Below are positions 56,177 through 64,000 of a stretch of 64,000 nucleotides of DNA, one piece after another. Below the pieces are notes generated by a model. That model worked only from the letters and a program-made list of their open reading frames with translations, did no database searches and was not told where the DNA came from. Positions within the stretch are counted from its first letter, which is position 1; every line of letters starts with the position of its first letter. Made by a program: the position numbers and the translations under genes. Source of the DNA: a virus; IMG/VR virus record IMGVR_UViG_3300048997_000130, positions 124,001-188,000 of that record; one strand, 5' to 3'.

Positions 56177-56325
56177 TTTATCTAAGATTATATGTAAACG
56201 ATTCAGTTGTGTACTTGTATCCCTAAATAGAAGAAAAAATAGAAAGTCTGATACGAAATTACTTCATAAATCGATAAACTATATATTATTGCAAGGGCAT
56301 TATTCATTGATTGTATTGTTGGCTT

Positions 56326-56835
56326 ATGATGAACTCAGTAGTATATTCTTTAAAGAAATCTGATGGGACATGGGGTACTAGGAATAATAAAGATGAATTA
56401 CTATTATTTAATCAGGAATCAATAGCTCAAGCAGAATGTCAAAACGATGAAACAATTGTTCCAATTCGAATCATTGGAATCCCTGATGAATTGCTGGAAT
56501 CCGATGATATCAGCATGATGGATTTATGTGCTGAATCTAGTAATACGGCCAAATCCAAAGGTTTTGTGGAACAGACTTTTTCAGAATTTATCGCTTTGAT
56601 GCATACTGAACTTTCCGAAGCTTTCGAAGAATGGCGTTCTGGGAAAGGCATTGATGAAGTTTATGCTTCCGAAGGCGGGAAGCCTGAAGGGATCCTGACA
56701 GAACTGGCTGATGTTCAAATCCGACTGGCTCACTTTTTAGGAGAACGTGGATTAGTCACTAAATTCATCAAGGTCATAAGGGATAAACTGGCTTACAACA
56801 AAACTCGAGCCTTCCGTCATGGAAAAATTGTTTAG
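56326..56835 (+). CDS. MazG-like nucleotide pyrophosphohydrolase, 169 aa
   Basis: The C-terminal ~90 residues hold FIALMHTELSEAFEEWRSGK (E..ExxE) and GILTELADVQIRLAHFLGER (ExxD), the metal-binding helices of MazG/all-alpha NTP pyrophosphatases. These hydrolyse dNTPs or (in phages) may lower ppGpp-related alarm signals. The first ~75 residues, including VVPIRIIGIPDELLESDDIS, are unrelated to MazG and unknown. Start at the first of two adjacent ATGs. Confidence 0.75.
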   Translation: MMNSVVYSLKKSDGTWGTRNNKDELLLFNQESIAQAECQNDETIVPIRIIGIPDELLESDDISMMDLCAESSNTAKSKGFVEQTFSEFIALMHTELSEAFEEWRSGKGIDEVYASEGGKPEGILTELADVQIRLAHFLGERGLVTKFIKVIRDKLAYNKTRAFRHGKIV

Positions 56836-56882
56836 AAGCTTTAGATTCTAGTCCAGTCTGATAATATAGGTAATGTTATTGT

Positions 56883-57230
56883 ATGGAAACATTAAATCGA
56901 GCATATTTATTGGAGAGATTATTGAGATGGTATGCAATACTGCATTCATCCGAAAATTCAACCTACCCTATTCCGTATTCAGCTTCGTCACCTACAACTA
57001 TTGAACTGAGCAAATATGCACAGAAAGCTTGTGCTGCTCGACACAACGGGCAATTGTTAGTTGTTGTATGCGATATGTGGAATATTCCATTAAACTTATT
57101 AGCCGGATCCGCAAATATACCGAATACTTTACTATCTATTTTCATTAATAGTGGATATGGAATATCTATTCAAGAAGAAGACCGAATCGCGCAAGCTTTA
57201 GATAGTATTATCGTAATTAAGACAGGATAA
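56883..57230 (+). CDS. hypothetical helical protein, 115 aa
   Basis: METLNRAYLLERLLRWYAIL; TIELSKYAQKACAARHNGQL; LVVVCDMWNIPLNLLAGSAN; end EDRIAQALDSIIVIKTG. Follows the MazG-like gene by 47 bases and precedes the next gene by three, so the three form a unit. Not recognised. Confidence 0.65.
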   Translation: METLNRAYLLERLLRWYAILHSSENSTYPIPYSASSPTTIELSKYAQKACAARHNGQLLVVVCDMWNIPLNLLAGSANIPNTLLSIFINSGYGISIQEEDRIAQALDSIIVIKTG

Positions 57231-57233
57231 TGA

Positions 57234-57545
57234 ATGGCGACTGAAAAAGAAATGCTTACTGAACTTATACACGATAATCGTTTATCCGATGATGATCAAA
57301 AAGCCTTCCAGTCTATGCTCGAGTATTTGGATTCAGGCGGACGTAAGCGGCTTTCAAGAAAACAACATGAATGGGTTGCCGAAAAGCATAAACGGCTCGA
57401 ATTAACTGTAGAATCTTCTCTTAATTTACATAGTTCCGGGAAAGTCCCTGATGGAGTCCCTAAAGGCAAGACTTTAACAACATTGCCTTGGGAGCAACCG
57501 GGATATAATAAACCTTTACGACCTCCTGGAAAGAAAACTGGTTAA
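57234..57545 (+). CDS. hypothetical phage-type protein, 103 aa
   Basis: MATEKEMLTELIHDNRLSDD; FQSMLEYLDSGGRKRLSRKQ followed by HEWVAEKHKRLEL; basic Pro/Gly/Lys-rich end. The LSxxQxxWVxxxxxxL element is familiar from small phage proteins of unknown role; the basic tail suggests nucleic-acid contact. Last gene before the CRISPR operon. Confidence 0.65.
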   Translation: MATEKEMLTELIHDNRLSDDDQKAFQSMLEYLDSGGRKRLSRKQHEWVAEKHKRLELTVESSLNLHSSGKVPDGVPKGKTLTTLPWEQPGYNKPLRPPGKKTG

Positions 57546-57675
57546 TTCAATTATTATGATTTGGATGTAAAATTTTAGATAGATTTCCTTCGTTCATATC
57601 AATTCATTCGATTTTCATCAGATTCCTGGATTAAACAGGGATCTTATATATTCATATTTCATAGGATAATTAGCA
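57546..57675 (+). promoter_or_regulatory. leader region of the CRISPR operon
   Basis: A 130-base AT-rich gap separates the preceding gene from cas5, the largest spacing within several kilobases, so the operon promoter is expected here. TAGGATAATTAGCA before the ATG gives a moderate ribosome-binding site. I see no CRISPR repeat, no palindromic repeat and no strong -10/-35 pair. Confidence 0.35.
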
Positions 57676-58347
57676 ATGCGTTCTCGTGATTTTACTTTGA
57701 TTTGTCGTGGTCCGCTGGCATGTTTCACGCGCGTCGAATTTCGAACAGACCGGCTTTCATATGAAGCCCCGACTCATGCCGCATTAGTCGGAATGTTAGA
57801 TCAATTTTTATCTAATTCCAAAATGATGTGGTCTGTCCATGAATGTCATATTTTGAAACCGATTCGCTGGATGAATTTTTTGCGTAACGAACTCCTGTTC
57901 ACTCAACTTAATAACGAAGTAGAGATCGGTAATACTATCAAACCAACGCAGCGCAATACTACTTGTTTACATGATGTCGAGTATAGATTCACAGCCCATT
58001 TTGAACTCACAGCCAAAGGCCAAGATAAATATTCTGATAATATTTATGGAGCTGTTCAAAAATATGAAACAATGTTTTTGAGTCATATGGCTTCAGGACA
58101 TTTTGTGGGAAGTCTTCCATATTTCGGATTTCGTGAATTTGAAGCTGACGTATTTTTGGATAATGGAGAACATGGAACATTCGGAGATGCCATAGATTTA
58201 GATTACGACGTTGGACTCATGCATCATAGCGTTGTAAAGACTTCGAAGAAATATAAAAATTATTTCTTCGATGCTAATATTCGGAATGGAATTATTAAAT
58301 ATCCATCTCGCGCAGATGTATTAAATAAAAATATCGCTATTGGTTGA
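57676..58347 (+). CDS. cas5c: Cas5c (Cas5d), type I-C crRNA-processing/Cascade subunit, 223 aa
   Basis: The start RDFTLICRGPLACFTRVEFR then TDRLSYEAPTHAALVGMLDQ matches the Cas5c pattern (GxxACFTRPExxxERxSYxxxTPSAAxGxLEAI), including the conserved Tyr at residue 29. ILKPIRWMNFLRNELLFTQL equals the LNPIRFTNIRRNE motif, and SLPYFGFREFEADVFL the PYLGxREFPAxF motif. In type I-C Cas5c replaces Cas6: it cuts pre-crRNA repeats and caps the 5' handle. Length is normal. The stop overlaps the next gene region. Confidence 0.92.
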   Translation: MRSRDFTLICRGPLACFTRVEFRTDRLSYEAPTHAALVGMLDQFLSNSKMMWSVHECHILKPIRWMNFLRNELLFTQLNNEVEIGNTIKPTQRNTTCLHDVEYRFTAHFELTAKGQDKYSDNIYGAVQKYETMFLSHMASGHFVGSLPYFGFREFEADVFLDNGEHGTFGDAIDLDYDVGLMHHSVVKTSKKYKNYFFDANIRNGIIKYPSRADVLNKNIAIG

Positions 58348-58352
58348 AAATT

Positions 58353-59669
58353 ATGACTTTAAATGTTAATTTGCACAAAGCCCTGATCAATTTAGCTGAA
58401 CGTAAAAATTTAAATCCTACCCCATTCCGATCGAAGCATATTCAACTTCGAGTTTATTTCGATAAAAATGGGCAATTAGATAAAGTCGTTGCAGACTCCA
58501 GTTCTTATTCATTGCCCGTTGAACAAGACAGAACAGCTCAAATTGCTCCTAACTTCGGATATGATTCTCCAAAATATGTTGTGAGTACAGACTTAACACA
58601 AGCCGCTCCTAAGAGCGCTAAACCACAGTTATTTGAGGCATTTTATTCACAACTCCACCACAGCTTACTTAACTGTGGTGATCAAGCTCGAGCTTCAATT
58701 GTTTCCAAAATCATCAATCTTGGTCCTAAGACATTAAGCCGCCGATTTATTCAGTTACTATCTGGAGTGGATGTTAATCCATCCCACATGTCTTGGATTT
58801 TGGTTGTCCTTGGAGACGATGCAGATCCGGTTGTCTTATTGAAAGATGTTCGAGATGATTGGGCTCACCAGTTTAATAAAACTCTTGGATCTGGAACTCG
58901 TGCCACGTGCATGATAACTGGTAAAAAAGATGTTCCATGCAGCCGTGTTATGTCTAAAGCCCGAAAAATCCCTGGAGCTAATAAAGCTCCGTTGATATCA
59001 TTCAATCAACCGGTTTTTTGTTATGAAGATAGAGTCCAAGGAGAAAATTTTCCTATCGCACGTGATGTTGATATCTCGTTAGCCAACGCTTTGACTTGGC
59101 TATTTGAACAATCAGAAAATCGACAACATAGGAATGGATTTTCATTTTGCGGATCGGATCCACGGCAACCAGCTGTTGCTATATGGGGAAGTTCGGATGA
59201 TGCAGATTCAATTATCGAGAATATTTTAAATTTGGTTCAACTTCCTCGCTTGGGAGTTAAATCTGACGATTATTTGAAATGTTCTATGGCTTTTTATGAT
59301 AAATGCTTAGAAGATCTCGAAAAAGCTTCGGATACTCAACATTGGGCTTATATTCTAGGCATCGTTGGTTCAAAAGGTCGAATTGCTATCACAGCTTGGT
59401 ATCCGATTGCACTGCGTGATTTGATATCTTCGTTCTTTAAAGCGTTGGATATAATCCCCGACGCGAGACCATTCGGTCTTTTGAATGCATTACGTAAAAT
59501 CACTGGAGAACATTTATCCGGTCAAGCTACTTCCCGATTATTGATTGATATACTGTCTGGGAACTCTTGGACATGTGAATTCCGAGAAGCCGCTTGGGCA
59601 TACGCTAATATTGCTTATAAAGATATTCATTCGGTATCGAAATCTATTGAAATGGCTGGAAGGATTTAA
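58353..59669 (+). CDS. cas8c: Cas8c (Csd1), type I-C large subunit, 438 aa
   Basis: ATCMITGKKDVPCSRVMSKA then RKIPGANKAPLISFN is the Csd1 motif (CMVTGxxxPxxRxHPxIKGVxGAQxxGAxLVSFN), followed by ANALTWLFEQSENRQHRNGF and the VAIWGSSDDAD strand. Near the end LSGQATSRLLIDILSGNSWT corresponds to the LAGALLRAILTGxPYP segment. Cas8c recognises the PAM in the type I-C Cascade. At 438 residues it is clearly shorter than usual Csd1 (~570-600); the missing C-terminal part, which normally yields Cas11c by internal initiation, is encoded by the next gene. Start ATG 58353 is preferred to TTG 58344. Confidence 0.92.
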   Translation: MTLNVNLHKALINLAERKNLNPTPFRSKHIQLRVYFDKNGQLDKVVADSSSYSLPVEQDRTAQIAPNFGYDSPKYVVSTDLTQAAPKSAKPQLFEAFYSQLHHSLLNCGDQARASIVSKIINLGPKTLSRRFIQLLSGVDVNPSHMSWILVVLGDDADPVVLLKDVRDDWAHQFNKTLGSGTRATCMITGKKDVPCSRVMSKARKIPGANKAPLISFNQPVFCYEDRVQGENFPIARDVDISLANALTWLFEQSENRQHRNGFSFCGSDPRQPAVAIWGSSDDADSIIENILNLVQLPRLGVKSDDYLKCSMAFYDKCLEDLEKASDTQHWAYILGIVGSKGRIAITAWYPIALRDLISSFFKALDIIPDARPFGLLNALRKITGEHLSGQATSRLLIDILSGNSWTCEFREAAWAYANIAYKDIHSVSKSIEMAGRI

Positions 59670-59671
59670 TA

Positions 59672-60151
59672 ATGTCTAAGATTAATGTAAATGATGTGGT
59701 TGACGTATCTAATTTTTACAAGGCAAATGACGTTCATATCGGATATCATTTGGGCGCATTGATTGCAGTTTTCAATCGCCTTCAGTTAATAGGTCTTCGA
59801 GGTCGTCGCCCTGGGAACGGATTTAGTTCTAAATTGGGAGTAATTTCCCTCAATCCGTCTCAAATCGTATATCTGGAAGATCGTGCGGTTACATATTTGG
59901 AATCGGCAGACAAAAAACCGGCTTGTCGTCCGTTAGTGTTTTTGGCAAGACAAATTCAGTCTAAAATTCATGAAATGGGAATCCCTATTTATTTTCATGA
60001 TATGGCCAATCAACATGCTGTTTATGCTGGTCATGCAGATATTTGTAAATATTTGAATGCTCGAGCTGAATTTTTCCAAGACGATAAAGAAGAAATCGAA
60101 ACTGCGACTGCATCAGACGACGCGGTTTCCAGTGTACCTATGACTAATTGA
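59672..60151 (+). CDS. cas11c: stand-alone Cas11c-like small subunit, 159 aa
   Basis: IGYHLGALIAVFNRLQLIGL matches AYxLGRLFAVLExxQ, the opening of the C-terminal part of Cas8c that is also made separately as Cas11c. CRPLVFLARQIQSKIHEMG matches the later PxLLRLAQHHLxK helix. Cas11 subunits line the belly of Cascade and hold the displaced strand. Here it has its own ATG two bases after cas8c, so the large-subunit gene has been physically split. A longer acidic, Thr/Ser-rich end (EEIETATASDDAVSS) is extra. Confidence 0.82.
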   Translation: MSKINVNDVVDVSNFYKANDVHIGYHLGALIAVFNRLQLIGLRGRRPGNGFSSKLGVISLNPSQIVYLEDRAVTYLESADKKPACRPLVFLARQIQSKIHEMGIPIYFHDMANQHAVYAGHADICKYLNARAEFFQDDKEEIETATASDDAVSSVPMTN

Positions 60152-60196
60152 TTGAATTTATACGAATCTAAATTTATACGGAGATAATTATTTATT

Positions 60197-61186
60197 ATGG
60201 CAAACGCATTTGATATCTATGATCCAGTTCGAGAAGATTTGATGAAGTTGGCACAAGACCGGACTCCGCTCCAAAAACGACGGGATCTGTGTGTTATTGT
60301 TGAAGTGCCGGCCGGCGTGATTGCTCAAGGCGATCCAGATATGGATAACATGCCACGCATGGATCCAATCAATCGACGTGGTTTTATGACTGATAGTGGT
60401 TTGAAGCGTCAGATTCGCGATGCGGCAGTGTTACATATGTATGACATTCCTGGTTATGATGTATTTGTAACGCGTCGAGCTGTTCAAAATTTGAAAACTG
60501 AAGCATTATGCTCTACGCTTGGCATTACAGCACCAAGTGGTGAAGAAGAAGTTGAAGAAGATGACGACTCCAAAGACGTTGTTAAGAGTGAGAAGAAACC
60601 GGGCAAGAAACCGAGCAAAAAAGCCCGATTCAATGGTGATAACATTGAATTGCTACATAAAGGTTTGTGTGAGAAATACTTTGATGTGAGAGCATTCGGA
60701 CAAGTAACTGGTACTGAGCCTATCCGTGCTCCATTTGTAGTCACCATGGGCTGGAGCGTATCCCCGATTGTGCGCAACATCATCAGTATCACCAACGTCT
60801 CGGTCCGAACCGAACGCGAAGCTGATAAACAAAATAATCAGAATCGTACGATGGGCAAGCGTCCATATAATGGATATGGATTATACGTATTCCATGTCAT
60901 GGCTGATGTTTATCAAGCACGCCGTTGTGGATTCAGTGAAGGTGATTTTGCTGTCACAGTTGAATTGCTGCGTCGAGCTTGGCAAGAACGAACTTCAACA
61001 TCCAAGCTTGGAATGAATGTGCGTCAAATTGCATGTTTTGAGCACGAAGGTGCTGGACGAGCTCTGCCAGCTGCAATTTATCGATTAGTAAAAATCCAGT
61101 CCAATACGGAAAATCCGATGTGTTGGGAGGATTATACTATTGATGTTGATGCTCCGCCCAACGGCGTACAATTTAGTTGGCTGTAA
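60197..61186 (+). CDS. cas7: Cas7 (Csd2), type I-C backbone subunit, 329 aa
   Basis: QGDPDMDNMPRMDPINRRGF then MTDSGLKRQIRD is the Csd2 signature. KYFDVRAFGQVTGTEPIRAP, RPYNGYGLYVFHVMADVYQA and VRQIACFEHEGAGRALPAAI fit the rest of the family. Multiple Cas7 copies coat the crRNA. At about residues 113-140 there is a charged insert, GEEEVEEDDDSKDVVKSEKK then PGKKPSKKARF, at the site where normal Csd2 has a short loop. GGAGATAATTA before the ATG is a good ribosome-binding site. GC-richer, in line with a conserved gene. Confidence 0.95.
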   Translation: MANAFDIYDPVREDLMKLAQDRTPLQKRRDLCVIVEVPAGVIAQGDPDMDNMPRMDPINRRGFMTDSGLKRQIRDAAVLHMYDIPGYDVFVTRRAVQNLKTEALCSTLGITAPSGEEEVEEDDDSKDVVKSEKKPGKKPSKKARFNGDNIELLHKGLCEKYFDVRAFGQVTGTEPIRAPFVVTMGWSVSPIVRNIISITNVSVRTEREADKQNNQNRTMGKRPYNGYGLYVFHVMADVYQARRCGFSEGDFAVTVELLRRAWQERTSTSKLGMNVRQIACFEHEGAGRALPAAIYRLVKIQSNTENPMCWEDYTIDVDAPPNGVQFSWL

Positions 61187-61198
61187 ATTACTAGACTA

Positions 61199-63400
61199 AT
61201 GCAACCGCATGCTTATCAACAGCGTGATTTGGATGACTTGCTTGAAGCTGCCAAATCACATCGTAGACTAGCTGTTGTTCACGCAACAGGGGCTGGTAAG
61301 ACATTAGTATCAACCCTGTTCGTGCAGAACACACTTGGAAGTTTGTTCACGCATGTGATTAGTGCTACTCCAATGGACAGCATCCGAGTTGGATTTGAGC
61401 GTGCTATGTATGATATTGGAGCACGAACAGGTTCATCATGGAACGAACTTGTGCATTATTTGCAAGCCGATTCTCTAGCAAATGTGAGTTATATATGTTG
61501 TCACGCATCTATTAATAGACAAGATTCTATATATCAACTACGCCAGTTATTGGACTCCCGTCCCGATTTTTTAAATGGCAAACTACTGATTGTTGACGAA
61601 GCCCAACACGCTGGTGCTGATGGTTTGTCGGAGTTCGTCGAGCTTTGGTATCAAGGTGGCGGTCATATCCTATATTTAACCGCCACCCCATATCGAAGTG
61701 ATGGCCGAACAGTGATTCCTGAAGGAACATTCACTGTATATCGGACAATGTGTCAACAAATGCGGAATGGTTTTGCTCCTCGAATACTTTGTAGCGAAAT
61801 CATTGACGTGGGTGGAAAGTTTGTTGAATGTGCTGGCGTAGTTGGTGCTCCGGAAGCCATTGCGAAAACCGCAGATGCAATGGTGAGCACTTGGGATAAA
61901 GACAAACGCCCATTCTTGATCATTCGAGTCAAGAATCATTCGGATAGTGGATATAACAAACGCGTAATCAACACGCTTGTCCAGAAATTTTCGGATAGCG
62001 GAGCACGTGTTCTGAATGCCACAGATCATCAAACTGAATCGTGTGTGGTTGAACTCCGGAATTTATTGCAGAAAACTTCCGAAGGGATTCCGACTCACGA
62101 CGTAATTATCGGGATCCAAAGAGTGGCTGAAGGACTGGACTGGCCAATTTGTTCCCACATTTATTTATGGGGAGTTCCCAAGTCATTGCCCATGCTCGTT
62201 CAAATTCTTGGACGAGCGATGCGAAGGAAATCTGGGATTGTGGCCGAACAGTGGCGTGATTGTTCCAAATTAGTATTATTCACTGCCGGGGTAAATGCGT
62301 TAGCACATAGTCGATATATATTACTCACTGCTTATTTACTTTCGGATTTTGCATCCAGCCGTCATATGTCAGCATTCGAAGAATTGCACGGGCTCATTGA
62401 TGGACTCCCTGTCCCTGTGCGCCGAGCCGCTAGTGCTGGGCTCTCTTATATCCATGTGCCTGAAGATCTCAGGCAAGCTATTCGTATTCGAATTGACGCT
62501 ATATTCAATCGGTTTCGAGACGATCCCGCACGTATTTCTCCGAGACAATTATTGGAAGTGTTGATCCCAGAATTCCCGGAGCTTTCCAAGAAAGCCGTCC
62601 AGCAATTAGTATTGGAGACTTATATGTCTTCAAATCCCAAGGCATTGAATTTGTTCCGAGAACAGCTGCAAGACCGATTGTTGTCTGGGAATGATATATC
62701 TAAAACTCTGAATGACGCTGTGGAATCAGTACTCATGGAATTTCGTGAGGAAACTATTATTGTTCCACAAAGCCTCATAACGTGCCAGATGCATGGGCTT
62801 TCTGGAGAATCCATTCAACTGCATTCAGACAAATTACGGCTATATTTATCACCATTATCCGAACAAGATATGTTGCGTGGTTTTGATCATTTCTTCAGGA
62901 CTTACAAGCGTTTCCCAAATTTAGGAGATGTGAATCCTATAAACCCATTATATACGTTCGAAACTTATGACAGAGCGCTTCGTGACGGTGATCGCAGTCT
63001 TAAGCAAGTAGACGGCGGATTCCGGCAAGTTGTGCATGAAAGATTCTGGAAGACGCATTCGGTTGGTTCGAATGCTACTTGGGCTGAATTATGTGATGAT
63101 ATTCTAGAAAGACTTAAAGATGTTCCGGATCCTAGAAAGATCATGCAACATATTCAAAATACTGGTTGCCCGACGTTCCATTATTATGGTGCGATTTACA
63201 AAGCTTCAGAATTTTTAGAAGTCGCAGATTTATTGAAATTCGGACCGGACGTTGCAGAGTGTATGCTTAAATTAAGTAAAGTACGATTAAATAAATGTTT
63301 GGAAGAACTTATTCAGGCGGAAAGTCCTGAAGATGCTCTTCAAGTCTTATATGCACAGTTCCCTAATAAGACACGTCCAGACCAACGTCTGGCTTCTTAA
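61199..63400 (+). CDS. SF2 (DEAQ-type) helicase in the cas3 position, 733 aa
   Basis: Starts 12 bases after cas7. Walker A VVHATGAGKTLV (residues ~31-35), DEAQHAG (~132), LTATPYRSDG (~160), motif V GIQRVAEGLDW and motif VI QILGRAMRRKSG (~335) define a SF2 helicase of the type III restriction/DEAQ type. No HD nuclease domain is present at either end, and it lacks Cas3 C-terminal features. The last ~350 residues are helical (YKRFPNLGDVNPINPLYTFE) and unknown. Taken with its place, it probably acts with Cascade on target DNA, either clearing protein/R-loops or blocking transcription. Confidence 0.88.
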   Translation: MQPHAYQQRDLDDLLEAAKSHRRLAVVHATGAGKTLVSTLFVQNTLGSLFTHVISATPMDSIRVGFERAMYDIGARTGSSWNELVHYLQADSLANVSYICCHASINRQDSIYQLRQLLDSRPDFLNGKLLIVDEAQHAGADGLSEFVELWYQGGGHILYLTATPYRSDGRTVIPEGTFTVYRTMCQQMRNGFAPRILCSEIIDVGGKFVECAGVVGAPEAIAKTADAMVSTWDKDKRPFLIIRVKNHSDSGYNKRVINTLVQKFSDSGARVLNATDHQTESCVVELRNLLQKTSEGIPTHDVIIGIQRVAEGLDWPICSHIYLWGVPKSLPMLVQILGRAMRRKSGIVAEQWRDCSKLVLFTAGVNALAHSRYILLTAYLLSDFASSRHMSAFEELHGLIDGLPVPVRRAASAGLSYIHVPEDLRQAIRIRIDAIFNRFRDDPARISPRQLLEVLIPEFPELSKKAVQQLVLETYMSSNPKALNLFREQLQDRLLSGNDISKTLNDAVESVLMEFREETIIVPQSLITCQMHGLSGESIQLHSDKLRLYLSPLSEQDMLRGFDHFFRTYKRFPNLGDVNPINPLYTFETYDRALRDGDRSLKQVDGGFRQVVHERFWKTHSVGSNATWAELCDDILERLKDVPDPRKIMQHIQNTGCPTFHYYGAIYKASEFLEVADLLKFGPDVAECMLKLSKVRLNKCLEELIQAESPEDALQVLYAQFPNKTRPDQRLAS

Positions 63401-64000
63401 TGTCTCATATTAAACATAACTTTGTTGGAGAAGAAAAGCGCTCCTGGAGGATGCGCAATTTAGAATTTTTACTGCGTCATCAATCTGATTTATTACTCGA
63501 AAATAAGCTTCGAGGTTCCTATATGGAGCTTATTGGAATGAGTGGTAGTGAATTCTATGCATTATTGACGCCATATTTACAAAAGCCAACAGATTTTATA
63601 GCTGTGGATAGATGTTGTCGAGTTATCCTTGATCATAGGGAAGACATGTCAGCATTTAAGACTATTTTTTCAACCAGTATTATTGCTGTTGCGCAACGAG
63701 AAATACCTATAATACTCAATTATGATGGATATGGGTCAGCCAACAGTCCAAGCTTTTGGAAAAAAGAAAGCTTTGGAATACAAGATGTAATCCATAAAGG
63801 TATCAAAAAATATGGGTGTTTTGCATTTATTTTAAATAAAGTGCTTGGCAAAGCAGATAACGAAACTACACACAAGACGTTGTTGGGTTTCAAACAAAAA
63901 ATCCTCGAACTTGGTCATGGATTTCGCATGTTAGATGCTTTTGAACCAAGTTCTGATTGTATGATTCTAGATATATATCGGGGTAATGGCCCTAGGATGA
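63400..64000 (+). CDS. hypothetical protein, partial (runs off right edge), at least 200 aa
   Basis: The ATG overlaps the helicase stop (TAATG), so this gene belongs to the CRISPR operon. The open frame continues to the window end. MSHIKHNFVGEEKRSWRMRN; NLEFLLRHQSDLLLENKLRG; FIAVDRCCRVILDHREDMSA; GHGFRMLDAFEPSSDCMILD. A mixed alpha/beta fold with a Gly-rich strand-turn (IPIILNYDGYGSANSPSFW). No nuclease, integrase or Cas family is recognised. Its place makes it a candidate accessory component. Confidence 0.7.
   Translation, partial: MSHIKHNFVGEEKRSWRMRNLEFLLRHQSDLLLENKLRGSYMELIGMSGSEFYALLTPYLQKPTDFIAVDRCCRVILDHREDMSAFKTIFSTSIIAVAQREIPIILNYDGYGSANSPSFWKKESFGIQDVIHKGIKKYGCFAFILNKVLGKADNETTHKTLLGFKQKILELGHGFRMLDAFEPSSDCMILDIYRGNGPRM

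Noticed and set aside
56177-57675. CRISPR array next to the cas operon
   Set aside because: No repeated 28-37-base unit at regular spacing is found on either side of the operon or elsewhere in the window.

Overview
The window reads as part of a very large double-stranded DNA bacteriophage genome. About 110 short, tightly packed genes are seen, most without recognisable function, interleaved with tRNA genes, a homing endonuclease, a MoxR-type ATPase/VWA protein pair, virion-like beta-structured proteins, Zn-ribbon proteins and a phage-style C1-like peptidase. No ribosomal or central metabolic genes are present. Most of the window is AT-rich; the first ~6 kb is visibly GC-richer. A Gram-negative host is suggested only weakly, by one secreted protein with a signal peptide and a Ca-binding C-terminus.

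Layout. (1) 1-3,700: small genes on both strands, a C1-like peptidase, then ~0.9 kb of non-coding DNA with inverted and direct repeats and a terminator. (2) 3,700-8,300: a run of paralogous genes whose products share a C-terminal tail. (3) 8,300-14,350: small unknown genes, hairpins and a terminator. (4) 14,419-16,690: minus-strand block with tRNA-Ile(UAU). (5) 16,767-30,800: the main expansion of C-tailed proteins, broken by a tRNA-Leu fragment, a LAGLIDADG endonuclease and an intact tRNA-Leu(UAA). (6) 30,840-47,440: larger conserved genes (Zn/OB-like protein, YcaO enzyme, secreted protein, HD-domain tRNA nucleotidyltransferase fragment, MoxR ATPase, macro domain, ferritin-like protein, VWA metallopeptidase-like protein). 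(7) 47,439-49,478: minus-strand beta-helix/Ig-like fibre protein. (8) 49,542-57,545: small genes and the last C-tailed proteins. (9) 57,676-64,000: a CRISPR type I-C effector operon, cas5-cas8c-cas11-cas7-SF2 helicase, followed by an unknown gene cut by the window edge.

Two systems stand out. The first is the CRISPR operon: a complete type I-C Cascade gene set with a free-standing small subunit, no Cas3 HD nuclease, no Cas1/2/4, and no array in view. From memory, type I-C variants with a helicase instead of Cas3 have been reported in huge phages that also carry CasPhi, so the general type is known; the stand-alone cas11 and the downstream gene deserve attention. The second, which I do not recognise from any described system, is the C-tail family: 41 predicted proteins with otherwise different bodies (beta/coiled-coil, helix-turn-helix, transmembrane, Zn-ribbon) end in the same short pattern: an amphipathic helix, then hydrophobic-x-x-[V/I/T]-M-x-x-stop, with Met at position -3 in 40 of 41. 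Synonymous codons vary freely, so selection appears to act on the protein end. A targeting, packaging or partner-docking tag is the simplest inference; the function is unknown.
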